Below are positions 48,670 through 56,644 of a stretch of DNA of 64,000 nt, in pieces. The stretch is from NCBI RefSeq assembly GCF_002943525.1, contig NZ_CP025394.1:7827001-7891000 (forward strand), written 5' to 3'. The stretch is from Kitasatospora sp. MMS16-BH015 (lineage in GTDB: Bacteria > Actinomycetota > Actinomycetes > Streptomycetales > Streptomycetaceae). Numbering within the stretch: the stretch's first letter is position 1; each line of letters begins with the position of its first letter. The notes below the pieces were generated by a model. It ran no database searches and was not told the origin of the DNA. It saw nothing but the letters and a program-made list of their open reading frames with translations. The translations under genes were made by a program, and so were the position numbers.

Positions 48670-48803
48670 GTCGTCGACCCCTCTCCGCCCCTCAGTATCG
48701 ACCACGGGCGCAGGCCGGCGCCGCTCGCCCGGGTCGTGGGGCGGGCGCGGTCGTCCTAGGTTGAGGGGAGGGGGAAGGCGCAGCGGCGCGAGGAGGCGGA
48801 GCG

Positions 48804-49901
48804 ATGTCCGTCGTGGAGTCGGAACCGAAGGTCCAGGGCGGGGCGAAGGCGCTGGACGAGGAGAAGCAAGGGGCGTTCGCGGGGCGGATGCTTCAGATGA
48901 TCAATGATTCCTGCCTGGCCCTGATGACCGGGCTGGGGCACGAGAGCGGGCTGTTCGACGTGATGGCGGGGTTGGAGCCGGCCACCAGTGCGGGGGTGGC
49001 GAAGGCGGCCGGCTTGGACGAGCGGTACGTGCGGGAGTGGCTGGGGGCGATGGTCACCGGCGGGGTGGTGGAGTACGAGCCGGTGCGGGGCACGTACCTG
49101 CTGCCGGCGGAGCACGCGGCCTCGCTCTGCCGGGCGGCCGGGCCGAACAACCTGGCGCGGATCGCGCAGGATCTGGGCATGCTGGCCGAGGTCGAGCAGC
49201 AGGTGCTGGCGGCGTTCCGGACGGGGGCGGGGGTGCCGTACTCGGCGTACCCGAGGTTCCAGGCGATCCAGGCGGAGGAGTCGGGCGAGGTGTTCGACCT
49301 CGCGCTGGTGGACGGGATCGTGCCGCTGGTGCCCGGGCTGGCGGAGCGGCTGCGGGCGGGGATCGACGTGGTGGACATCGGCTGCGGGCAGGGGCACGGG
49401 GTCAACGTGCTGGCCCGGGCCTTCCCGGCCTCGCGGCTGCGCGGGCTCGACCAGTCCGAGCAGGGCATCGCGGCGGCCCGGGCCGAGGCGGCCGAGTGGG
49501 GGCTGGCCAATGCGGAGTTCGAGGTCGGGGACAGTGCCGAACTCACCGGCGACTACGACCTGGTGACGGCCTTCGACGTGATCCACGACCTGGCCCGCCC
49601 GGCGGAGACCCTCGCCGCCGTGGCCGGTGCGCTGCGCGAGGACGGCGTCTTCCTGATGGCCGACATCTCGGCCTCCAGCCGGTTGGAGGAGAACATCGGG
49701 CACCCGCTCTGTCCGGCGCTCTACGCCTTCTCGGTCTTCTACTGCATGAGCGTCTCCCTGGGGGAGGGCGGCGCCGGCCTCGGCACCGCCTGGGGCGAGC
49801 AGACGGCGCTGCGGATGCTGGCGGAGGCGGGCTTCGGCCGGGTGGAGACCCGGCGGGTGGAGGACGACATCCTCAACGTGTACTACCTCGCCAGGCGCTG
49901 A
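48804..49901 (+). CDS. Methyltransferase with an N-terminal winged helix (Rv2258c-like)
   Basis: A 365-residue protein. The N-terminal AGRMLQMINDSCLALMTGLG, LFDVMAG and AGLDERYVREWLGAMV resemble the dimerisation/winged-helix domain of Rv2258c-type SAM methyltransferases. The core has VVDIGCGQGHGVNVLARAFP (motif I), LRGLDQSEQGIAAARAEA and FLMADISASSRLEENIG. The ATG is preceded by GAGGAGG about 8 nt away (48788-48795). The substrate is unknown. Ends before a very long perfect hairpin. Confidence 0.87.
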   Translation: MSVVESEPKVQGGAKALDEEKQGAFAGRMLQMINDSCLALMTGLGHESGLFDVMAGLEPATSAGVAKAAGLDERYVREWLGAMVTGGVVEYEPVRGTYLLPAEHAASLCRAAGPNNLARIAQDLGMLAEVEQQVLAAFRTGAGVPYSAYPRFQAIQAEESGEVFDLALVDGIVPLVPGLAERLRAGIDVVDIGCGQGHGVNVLARAFPASRLRGLDQSEQGIAAARAEAAEWGLANAEFEVGDSAELTGDYDLVTAFDVIHDLARPAETLAAVAGALREDGVFLMADISASSRLEENIGHPLCPALYAFSVFYCMSVSLGEGGAGLGTAWGEQTALRMLAEAGFGRVETRRVEDDILNVYYLARR

Positions 49902-49913
49902 GCCGTCGTCACC

Positions 49914-49958
49914 AGCGGCCTGGAGCCCCGGTCCAGCGGACCGGGGCTCCAGGCCGCT
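49914..49958. terminator. Perfect 21-bp stem with a 3-nt loop
   Basis: Arms 49914-49934 (AGCGGCCTGGAGCCCCGGTC and one more C) and 49938-49958 pair without mismatch around AGC, 13 bp after the methyltransferase stop. This is the tightest hairpin in the window and should terminate transcription strongly; a structured-RNA role is also possible. Confidence 0.75.
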
Positions 49959-50103
49959 CGGGCAGCCGTGTCCGCACGTTCTGTCAGAAGCCTTGACACA
50001 GGGGTGAGCCGGGCCGTTCGATGGCCCTCGCCATGTTCGATCAAGTCGAATTTTGGCCGATCATGTTCACTTCTGGGGATCGGTGTCAGGGATGGGGAAG
50101 CGG

Positions 50104-51777
50104 ATGGCGACCAAGCGGAATGCGCGGCTGCGACAGGTGGCCGTGGCAGCCGGAGTGCTGGTGGCGGCGGTCGGGGTGGTGCCGCCCGCGAGCGCCGACG
50201 CGGTGGCACCCCTGCTCCAGGTGCCGCCGATGGGGTGGAACGCCTGGAACACCTACGGCTGCAACGCCACCCAGGCGCTGGTCGAGTCGGTCGCCGACGC
50301 CATGGTGGCGAACGGCATGCGCGACGCCGGCTACCGGTACGTCAACGTGGACGACTGCTGGATGACCCGGGACGCGAGCGGCAACCTGACCGGCAACTCC
50401 AACTACCCCGACCTGAAGGGGCTCGGCGACTACCTGCACGCGCGCGGGTTCAAGTTCGGCATCTACGAGTCGCCCGGCGCCAAGACCTGCGCGGGGTACT
50501 CGGGCAGCGCCGGGCACGAGGTCAACGACGCGAACACCTTCGCCTCCTGGGGCGTCGACTACCTGAAGTACGACTACTGCCAGACCGCCCCCTCGCTCTC
50601 CGCCCAGGTGGACACCTTCGCCACTATGCGCGCCGCGCTGCGCGCCACCGGCCGCCCGATCGTCTTCAGCATCAACCCGAACAGCGGCAGCAACACCGGC
50701 GCGGGCGTGACCCGGAGCTGGGGCGAGGTCTCCGACCAGGCGCGCAGCACCGAGGACATCGGGAACCAGTGGTGGGGCCAGAGCTGGCCCAACGGCATCG
50801 CCAACATCGTCAGCGAGAACGCCACCCTGGCCTGGCGGGCCCAGCCGGGCTCGTTCAACGACGCCGACATGCTGGAGGTCGGCAACGGCGGGCTGAACGC
50901 GACCGAGGAGCAGACCCACTTCGCGATGTGGGCGATGATGGCCTCGCCGCTGATCGCCAGCGCCAACCCGAGCAGCATCAACGCGACCTCGCTGGCCCTG
51001 CTGAAGAACCCGCGGCTGATCGCGATCGACCAGGACACCCTCGGCCTTCAGGCCCGGGTGATCGCCGGCACCCGGCTGGTCAACTCCTCCGGCTCGCTGA
51101 CGCTGGCCAAGCCGCTCGCCAACGGGGACGTGGCGCTCGCGCTCTACAACGGCTCCGACAGCGCGCAGACCCTCGGCACCTCGCTGGCCGCCGTGGGCAT
51201 CCCCGGCACCGGCACCTGGACCGACCAGTACACCGGCGCGGTCGCCCAGAGCGGCGCCGGCTCGATCTCCGTCCAGGTGCCGGCCCACGGCACCGCCGTG
51301 TACCGGGTGACGGCGCCGGGCGCGCCGGCCGGCTGGTACTCCGCGCTGGTCACCCCTTCGGCGGCGGCGCAGACCTACGAGGCCGAGGACCCGGCCCGCT
51401 CGATCGTGGCGGGCCGCTGGACGGCCAACTCGGGCGCCGTCTTCTCTGCCTGCCCGGTCTGCTCGGGCGGGCAGAAGGTGAGCTGGATCGGCGGCACCAA
51501 CAAGCTGTACCTGAACGGGATCTACGCCCGGAACGCCGGCACCTACCCGGTGACCGTGCGGTACGTGAACGGGGGCGGCGACCGCGACGCCTCGGTCTGG
51601 ACCAACGGCCAGAACCTGCAGAAGGCGACCTTCCACGGCAACGGCAACTGGAACTCGACCCAGACGGCCGTGGTCAACCTGCAGCTGAACGCGGGCTACA
51701 ACACCGTCAGCTTCGGCAACGAGTACGGCGGCTGGGCCCCGGACATCGACGCGATCTCGGTGCCCGCCACCGGCTGA
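50104..51777 (+). CDS. Secreted GH27 alpha-galactosidase with a C-terminal carbohydrate-binding module
   Basis: A 557-residue protein with a signal peptide (about 1-31, ending ASA). The GH27 barrel shows PPMGWNAWNTYGC, YVNVDDCW, nucleophile Asp157 in YLKYDYC and acid/base Asp255 in GSFNDADMLE. A beta-sandwich follows, then a CBM35-like module from about residue 434 (TYEAEDPARSIVAG). It removes alpha-1,6-linked galactose from plant galactomannans or oligosaccharides outside the cell. I chose the ATG at 50104 (GGGGA about 5 nt upstream); starts at 50092 and 50053 are in frame. It ends 16 bp from the convergent pxpB stop. Confidence 0.9.
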   Translation: MATKRNARLRQVAVAAGVLVAAVGVVPPASADAVAPLLQVPPMGWNAWNTYGCNATQALVESVADAMVANGMRDAGYRYVNVDDCWMTRDASGNLTGNSNYPDLKGLGDYLHARGFKFGIYESPGAKTCAGYSGSAGHEVNDANTFASWGVDYLKYDYCQTAPSLSAQVDTFATMRAALRATGRPIVFSINPNSGSNTGAGVTRSWGEVSDQARSTEDIGNQWWGQSWPNGIANIVSENATLAWRAQPGSFNDADMLEVGNGGLNATEEQTHFAMWAMMASPLIASANPSSINATSLALLKNPRLIAIDQDTLGLQARVIAGTRLVNSSGSLTLAKPLANGDVALALYNGSDSAQTLGTSLAAVGIPGTGTWTDQYTGAVAQSGAGSISVQVPAHGTAVYRVTAPGAPAGWYSALVTPSAAAQTYEAEDPARSIVAGRWTANSGAVFSACPVCSGGQKVSWIGGTNKLYLNGIYARNAGTYPVTVRYVNGGGDRDASVWTNGQNLQKATFHGNGNWNSTQTAVVNLQLNAGYNTVSFGNEYGGWAPDIDAISVPATG

Positions 51778-51793
51778 GCCGGCGTACGGCCCG

Positions 51794-52456
51794 TCAGCCC
51801 CGGGTCGGGGTGAACCTGACCCGGGTGCCCGGGGCGAGCAGGGCCGGCGGCTGCCGGGTCTCGTCCCAGAGCGGGGTGGCCGTGCGGCCGAGCAGCTGCC
51901 AGCCGCCGGGGCTGGGGCGCGGGTAGACGCCGGTGTAGGGCCCGGCCACCGCGACCGAGCCGGCCGGGACCGCCGGGCGTGGGGTGGCCCGGCGCGGCAG
52001 GTGACGGCCCTCGGGCAGGCCGGTGAGGTAGGCGAAGCCCGGGGCGAACCCGCAGAAGGCGACCCGGTACTCGGGCGCGCTGTGGATCCGGACGGCGGCC
52101 TCGGGCGAGACGCCCCAGAGCGCGGCGGCCTCGGCGAGGTCGGCGCCGTCGTAGACGGTGGGGAGCTCGACCAGCGGGCCATCGGCGGGCGGCCGGTCGG
52201 GCAGCCGCCAGCCGGCCAGCAGCCGGGCGAGGCCGGCCCGGTCGGCCAGGCCGTCGAGCAGGACGGTGCGGGCGGCCGGCACGATCTCGGTGATCGCGGG
52301 GAGCTCGGCCCGGCGGGCGAGCAGCTCGGCGTAGAGCGCGGCGACCCGGCCGGGGGAGTCTGCGGTGAGCAGCAGCGCGTCCTCGCCGACCGCCCGGAGC
52401 TCGAACGCCCGGAGGTCCTCCGGGGGGAGGTCCCCAGGGCTGGAAGGTGTGCTCAC
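51794..52456 (-). CDS. pxpB: 5-oxoprolinase subunit B (KipI/PxpB)
   Basis: A 220-residue protein with FELRAVGEDALLLTADSPG, VAFCGFAPGFAYLTGLPEGR, LPRRATPRPAVPAGSVAVAG and YPRPSPGGWQLLGRT, the standard PxpB/allophanate hydrolase subunit 1 signature. The GTG at 52456 overlaps the pxpA stop by 4 bp (GTGA), so the two are translationally coupled. The pxpC partner lies 3.1 kb further on in the direction of transcription. Confidence 0.9.
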   Translation of the reverse strand: MSTPSSPGDLPPEDLRAFELRAVGEDALLLTADSPGRVAALYAELLARRAELPAITEIVPAARTVLLDGLADRAGLARLLAGWRLPDRPPADGPLVELPTVYDGADLAEAAALWGVSPEAAVRIHSAPEYRVAFCGFAPGFAYLTGLPEGRHLPRRATPRPAVPAGSVAVAGPYTGVYPRPSPGGWQLLGRTATPLWDETRQPPALLAPGTRVRFTPTRG

Positions 52457-53229
52457 GCGAAGGCCTCGACGCGGACGCCGGCCGAGGCGAGGGCGCCGCG
52501 GACCCGCCAGGCGAGCTGGGCGGCGCCCGGGGTGTCGCCGTGGACGCAGAGCGAGCGGGCCTGGACGGAGACGAGTTCGCCGCCGACGGCGGTCACCTGG
52601 TTGTCGCGGGCCAGGCCGACGGCCCGGGCGATCACCGCTTCGGGGTCGTGCACCACGGCCTCGGGGTCGCGGCGCGGGACGAGGGTGCCCGACCAGGTGT
52701 AGGCGCGGTCGGCGAAGGCCTCGGTGACCACGGGCAGGCCGACGCCCTCGGCCACCATCAGCAGCCGCGAGCCCGGCAGCCCGAGCACCGGCAGCGGGCC
52801 GTCGCAGACCGCCCCGGCGCGCAGCACGCCCGCCACCACGGCCTCGGCCTGCTCGGAGTCGGCCACCACGCGGTTGTAGAGGGCGCCGTGCGGTTTGACG
52901 TAGCTGACCCGGGAGCCCGCCGCGCGGGCGAAGACCTGGAGCGCGCCGATCTGGTACGCGATTTCGTCGGCCAGCTCCTCGGAGGGTACGTCCATCGCAC
53001 GGCGGCCGAAGCCGGCCAGGTCGCGGTAGGAGACCTGGGCCCCGATCCGGACGCCGCGTTCGGCGGCCAGCGCGCAGACCCGGCGCATGGTGGAGGGGTC
53101 GCCCGCGTGGAAGCCGCAGGCCACGTTGGCACTGGTCACCACGGAGAGCAGCGCCTCGTCGTCGGTCAGGGTCCAGCGTCCGAAGCCCTCGCCGAGGTCC
53201 GCATTGAGATCGATCACCGCACCGGCCAC
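52453..53229 (-). CDS. pxpA: 5-oxoprolinase subunit A (LamB/YcsF family, PxpA)
   Basis: A 258-residue protein with VIDLNADLGEGFGRW, SANVACGFHAGDPSTMRRVC, YVKPHGALYNRVVADSEQAE and SVQARSLCVHGDTPGA, which identify PxpA. It is the 5-oxoproline-binding subunit. I chose the GTG at 53229 because GGGAGGCGGG lies about 6 nt upstream and the family core begins four residues later. It is the first gene of the pxpAB pair. Confidence 0.9.
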   Translation of the reverse strand: MAGAVIDLNADLGEGFGRWTLTDDEALLSVVTSANVACGFHAGDPSTMRRVCALAAERGVRIGAQVSYRDLAGFGRRAMDVPSEELADEIAYQIGALQVFARAAGSRVSYVKPHGALYNRVVADSEQAEAVVAGVLRAGAVCDGPLPVLGLPGSRLLMVAEGVGLPVVTEAFADRAYTWSGTLVPRRDPEAVVHDPEAVIARAVGLARDNQVTAVGGELVSVQARSLCVHGDTPGAAQLAWRVRGALASAGVRVEAFA

Positions 53230-53381
53230 GCCAGACCCGCCTCCCGCGCCACGCTCCTGGGGGTGATGGTAGGGCCTGCCCGGTGGTGCCCACGCCACTG
53301 ACCCAGGACCGGGGCGGCCGCCGGGGCCCGCAGCCTCACCCGACCGGCCGAGCGGGCCCGGGGCGCCCTCCCGGCCGGGCC

Positions 53382-53894
53382 TCAGCCGGCCGGACGGTAC
53401 GGGTGCGAAGCCTCCAGCCGCCGGATGCCCCGCAGCACGATCAGCAGCGGCAGCGCCCCGATCACCCCGAACGACATGTCGATGAATCGCCAGTAGAGCG
53501 GAATGCCCCGGAGCGGCCCGCAGATCAGGGCCAGCGGGATGATCCCCGCGCAGGCGATCAGCGCCCAGCGGATCACCCAGACATTGCGGACCGGGTCGCG
53601 CAGCGGCCCCCAGAAGGCCACCGCGATCACCAGGTGGGCGAAGGCGAGCCAGTCGGTGCCGTACGCGAGGAAGGGGTAGCGGTCGTCGGTCTCGGCGATC
53701 CCGTCCCGGACCCGGTCCACCCAGCCGGCCAGCGCCGGGACGTGCTCGGCGAGCGGCGAGCCGTCCACCGCGGCGGCCAGCCAGCGGGTCTCGTGCTGGA
53801 GCGGGAAGGCGGTCAGGCCGCTGAGCACCAGGCAGACGATGAAGATCCAGAGCCAGCGGCGGACAGTGCGCCGGTCCCGTTCGATTTCGCTCAT
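53382..53894 (-). CDS. Membrane protein of unknown function
   Basis: A 170-residue protein with four predicted membrane segments: WLWIFIVCLVLSGLTAFPLQ, WLAFAHLVIAVAFWGPL, VIRWALIACAGIIPLALICG and FGVIGALPLLIVLRG. Between the first two lies a long loop (about residues 36-85). I know no function. The ATG at 53894 is fixed by a good promoter: TAGAGT 7 nt upstream and TTGAAC 17 bp before it. A 14-bp palindrome covers the -35. Confidence 0.75.
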   Translation of the reverse strand: MSEIERDRRTVRRWLWIFIVCLVLSGLTAFPLQHETRWLAAAVDGSPLAEHVPALAGWVDRVRDGIAETDDRYPFLAYGTDWLAFAHLVIAVAFWGPLRDPVRNVWVIRWALIACAGIIPLALICGPLRGIPLYWRFIDMSFGVIGALPLLIVLRGIRRLEASHPYRPAG

Positions 53895-53901
53895 GGCGGG
53901 C

Positions 53902-53930
53902 ACTCTAGACCTAGATTTGAACGTGTTCAA
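53902..53930 (-). promoter_or_regulatory. Promoter with an operator-like palindrome over the -35
   Basis: TTGAAC (53930-53925), a 17-bp spacer, TAGAGT (53907-53902), then 7 nt to the ATG. TTGAAC-GT-GTTCAA (53917-53930) is a palindrome with perfect 6-bp arms, one arm being the -35 box itself, so a bound protein would block RNA polymerase. The plus-strand gene at 54002 could share the site; its -10 TAATCT is at 53988-53993. Confidence 0.65.
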
Positions 53931-54001
53931 TTCTGCGGGACAAGAGGTGCGAGCAGGCTCGTTTCGGACCTTGTGGGTGCGAACCCCTAATCTTGTCCAC
54001 C

Positions 54002-55537
54002 GTGACCGCCATCGCAGAACAGCCCGCCGACCTCGGGCTCCGGCCGCCCGCCGGGGCAGCCGCCCGGCCCGCGCCCGGCCCCGCCGCCGACGAGGGCCTG
54101 GCTCGTCGGCTCAAGGCGCTGGCCTGCACCGCGCCGCTGCACGACCTGGAGAGCCGCAAGGTCAACCTGGCCGGCGAGTACTCCTCGTACGCGATGGCCG
54201 AGGTCGGCCTGGCCGTGATCGACCTGGTCACGCTCAACATGGACTTCGACACCGGGGCCGACCGCGAGATAGTGCTGGGCCGCCTGCTGCCGCGGGTCGC
54301 CGCGCAGAACCCGCACCGGCCGGGCGCCGAGCACGAGCGGGTCGCCCGCTGGGTGCTCGAATCTCTGATCAACGTGGGCTCGGTCGACCGCGGCTTCCGC
54401 GCCGTCTACGGCACCTTCGGCGCCGACGGCAGCTACGTGCGGCGCGACTACGACTTCAAGCTGCTCGAGGAGGTGCCCGGCCCGGACGGCGGGGTCTACC
54501 TGCGCTCCACCGACGAGGCCGTCAACGTGCTGGTCGGCGCGCTCGACACCGACGTCACCTCCGCGCAGATCGCCGCCGAGGTCAAGCTGGAGGTGCTGAT
54601 CCGGCGCGGCCGCCTGGCCGACGCCCAGCTCGCCGCCGAGCAGGCCCGGTACCGGACCGTCCAGTACGCGGAGACGCTGCGGCGCGCTCTGGAGGCGACC
54701 CGGCGCAACGTCCGCGCGGTCGACTGGATGCAGGCCATCCCGGACATGATCGACGAGGCCCTCGACCACATCGCCGACCGGTACCGGCACGAGAACGCTA
54801 TCCTCACCAACATCCGCAAGGCCCGGGACGAGGCAGAGGACACTGAGCACAAGCGCCGCGCCGCCGAGCTGGTCGACATCGTCAAGGACTGCATCCGGCG
54901 GCACACCCAGCTGCAGACCCGCCTGCTCGAGGCCGGCCCGCTGTTCCGCGCCGAGCAGGACCGGCAGGCCTTCGCCGCACCCACCGCGAGCAGCGGGGTC
55001 GACCTCTACGGCCAGCTGCTGGCCCCCGTGCTCGGCCTGCCGATAGCGCAGGCCACCCGGCCCACCGACGCCTTCTTCCGGCGGGGCATCGGCCTGCGGA
55101 CCCCGGTCGCCGTCCGGGTCACCGACCTGGTCGACCTGCTGCTCACCCCGCCGGTGGAGCGCGAGCACCTCGGCGCCGAGCTGCCCGACCCCGATCTGGT
55201 CGCCACCCCGGACGACAGCCGCTTCTCCGAGGCCCAGCTGGAAGCCGCCCTGGAGCTGCTCGACCTCCCGGCCGACGCCCCCCGCCGGCTCTCCGGCCTG
55301 CTGGCCGAGGCCCGGCGCACCGACCCCGAGCTGCCGTACCTGGTCGCCCTGCTCGCCGTCCACGCGGCCAGCCCGCCGGTCGGCACGGCGTACCGGCAGG
55401 GCGAGGAGCGCCTGCTCTTCGCCGTCGACGACGGCACCCGGCTGGACGACCCGGAGTTCGGCGGGGCGGACCTGATCGTGGGCAGCGCACTGCTCGACGC
55501 CGTCGGGATGGCAGCGGACCGAAAGGACAACCTCTAG
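54002..55537 (+). CDS. Kleisin/JetA-like protein of a condensin-type set
   Basis: A 511-residue largely helical protein. Sections such as AIDLVTLNMDFDTGADREIV, WVLESLINVGSVDRGFRAVY, RSTDEAVNVLVGALDTDVTS and IRRHTQLQTRLLEAGPLFRA are conserved in streptomycetes as I recall, in a three-gene set with a small winged-helix protein and an SMC-like ATPase. By position and helical make-up I infer the MukF/MksF/JetA role (kleisin linking the ATPase heads). No catalytic motif is visible. GTG at 54002 with -10 TAATCT 8 nt upstream. A palindromic element overlaps the stop. Confidence 0.6.
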   Translation: MTAIAEQPADLGLRPPAGAAARPAPGPAADEGLARRLKALACTAPLHDLESRKVNLAGEYSSYAMAEVGLAVIDLVTLNMDFDTGADREIVLGRLLPRVAAQNPHRPGAEHERVARWVLESLINVGSVDRGFRAVYGTFGADGSYVRRDYDFKLLEEVPGPDGGVYLRSTDEAVNVLVGALDTDVTSAQIAAEVKLEVLIRRGRLADAQLAAEQARYRTVQYAETLRRALEATRRNVRAVDWMQAIPDMIDEALDHIADRYRHENAILTNIRKARDEAEDTEHKRRAAELVDIVKDCIRRHTQLQTRLLEAGPLFRAEQDRQAFAAPTASSGVDLYGQLLAPVLGLPIAQATRPTDAFFRRGIGLRTPVAVRVTDLVDLLLTPPVEREHLGAELPDPDLVATPDDSRFSEAQLEAALELLDLPADAPRRLSGLLAEARRTDPELPYLVALLAVHAASPPVGTAYRQGEERLLFAVDDGTRLDDPEFGGADLIVGSALLDAVGMAADRKDNL

Positions 55538-55697
55538 TTGCACTATCAGGGGCGCGAGGAACGGCGCGGCCGACCATGCACCCTGGTGTACGTGTGTACG
55601 GTGCCGCACTTGCACTGTCCGTTGACGGTGCAACTGGCTCCCTGCGGTAGCTGACACCGACGCTTCTTCCGATTTCGCGCAGTTCCCCGCGCCCCTG
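55536..55697. repeat. Palindromic intergenic element, copy 3
   Basis: The flank AGTTGCACTA (55536-55545) is identical to the copy at 33.7 kb. The left arm 55547-55568 pairs with 55676-55697 (22 nt, two mismatches; right arm contains GCGCAGTTCCCCGCGCCCCT). The 107-nt interior contains a smaller TTGCAC/GTGCAA stem. The element begins in the stop codon of the kleisin-like gene and ends 23 bp before the next gene, so it fills the gap between two genes expected to be co-expressed. Confidence 0.8.
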
Positions 55698-55720
55698 AAA
55701 ACCCCCAAGGACCCCACACC

Positions 55721-56584
55721 GTGAACTACTACTCAGAGACCGAGAGCGAGCCGGCTCCGGCTGCCGCGTTGACCCCCGCCGATGTGGCGGATGCGGCGCG
55801 GCTGGTGTCGTTCGGGTTGCAGGCGAAGCTGCTGCCCGCGCGGGATGCGGAGTACGGGGAGCTGGTGCGGCGGTACCGGGAGGACCCGGGGTTCGCCCGG
55901 CTCGCGGACGCGGTGGCGACCGGGATGGGGCTGGTGGTCCTGGAGGTGTCGCCGCGGGCCGGGATGGCGGTGGCGGCGGCCGAGGACTCGGTGTTCGCGG
56001 TGCGGATGGGCGACTACTCGCGGCGGGCGGCGAGCGAGTCCACCGACCGGTTCCTGCACGGGCTGGCCCACCTCGCGGTGGCGGCGATGGCCTTCCCGCG
56101 GCCGGAGGACCTGGCGGACGACGGGTACCTGGGGCGGATCACCGTGAACGGGGTGGACGCCTTCGTCCGGCAGGCCTGCCGGCGGCTGGAGGAGCAGGCG
56201 GACGCGGAGGGGGCCAACACCGACCCGGCCAGCGACGCGCCGGGGCTGGAGGCGGCCTGGCGGGTCTGGGCCCGCCGCAGTGCGACCGGTGCGACCAAGG
56301 ACGCTCGACGGCTCTCCGGGTCGACCATCGGGATCGTCTCCAAGGCGGTGCTCTTCCTGGTCGACTCGGGCTTCCTGCAGAAGACCTCGGACGACGCCGG
56401 CGGCACCTACCGCACCACCGCCCGCTACCAGCTCCAGGTCCGCGACCTGGCGGGCAGCGCGGCGATGGCCGAGCTGCTCGACCTCGGCGTCGTGCCGGTC
56501 AGCGACGGCACCGCCACGCTGCTCCCGGCCGACCATTCGGAGGAACTGGTCGCCGACGCCGGCCTGCCCTTCCACTCGCTGTAA
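55721..56584 (+). CDS. Winged-helix accessory subunit (MukE/JetB-like) of the condensin-type set
   Basis: A 287-residue protein. The N-terminal half has YGELVRRYREDPGFARLADA and VATGMGLVVLEVSPRAGMAV; the middle has FLHGLAHLAVAAMAFPRPED; the C-terminal third has a winged-helix-like STIGIVSKAVLFLVDSGFLQ and TARYQLQVRDLAGSAAMAEL. The length and pattern suit the MukE/JetB role that binds the kleisin. It was named by context, not by a unique motif. GTG start, no strong Shine-Dalgarno. Confidence 0.6.
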   Translation: MNYYSETESEPAPAAALTPADVADAARLVSFGLQAKLLPARDAEYGELVRRYREDPGFARLADAVATGMGLVVLEVSPRAGMAVAAAEDSVFAVRMGDYSRRAASESTDRFLHGLAHLAVAAMAFPRPEDLADDGYLGRITVNGVDAFVRQACRRLEEQADAEGANTDPASDAPGLEAAWRVWARRSATGATKDARRLSGSTIGIVSKAVLFLVDSGFLQKTSDDAGGTYRTTARYQLQVRDLAGSAAMAELLDLGVVPVSDGTATLLPADHSEELVADAGLPFHSL

Positions 56585-56644
56585 GGCGGCGGGCCCGACC
56601 CCGTCCTAGCCTGGCCCTACGGGGGCAGGTGCGGACGGCGGAAG

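Noticed and set aside
50030..50075. CATGTTC direct repeat before the alpha-galactosidase as a LacI-type operator
   Set aside because: Only two 7-bp copies without symmetry; LacI-type sites are palindromic.
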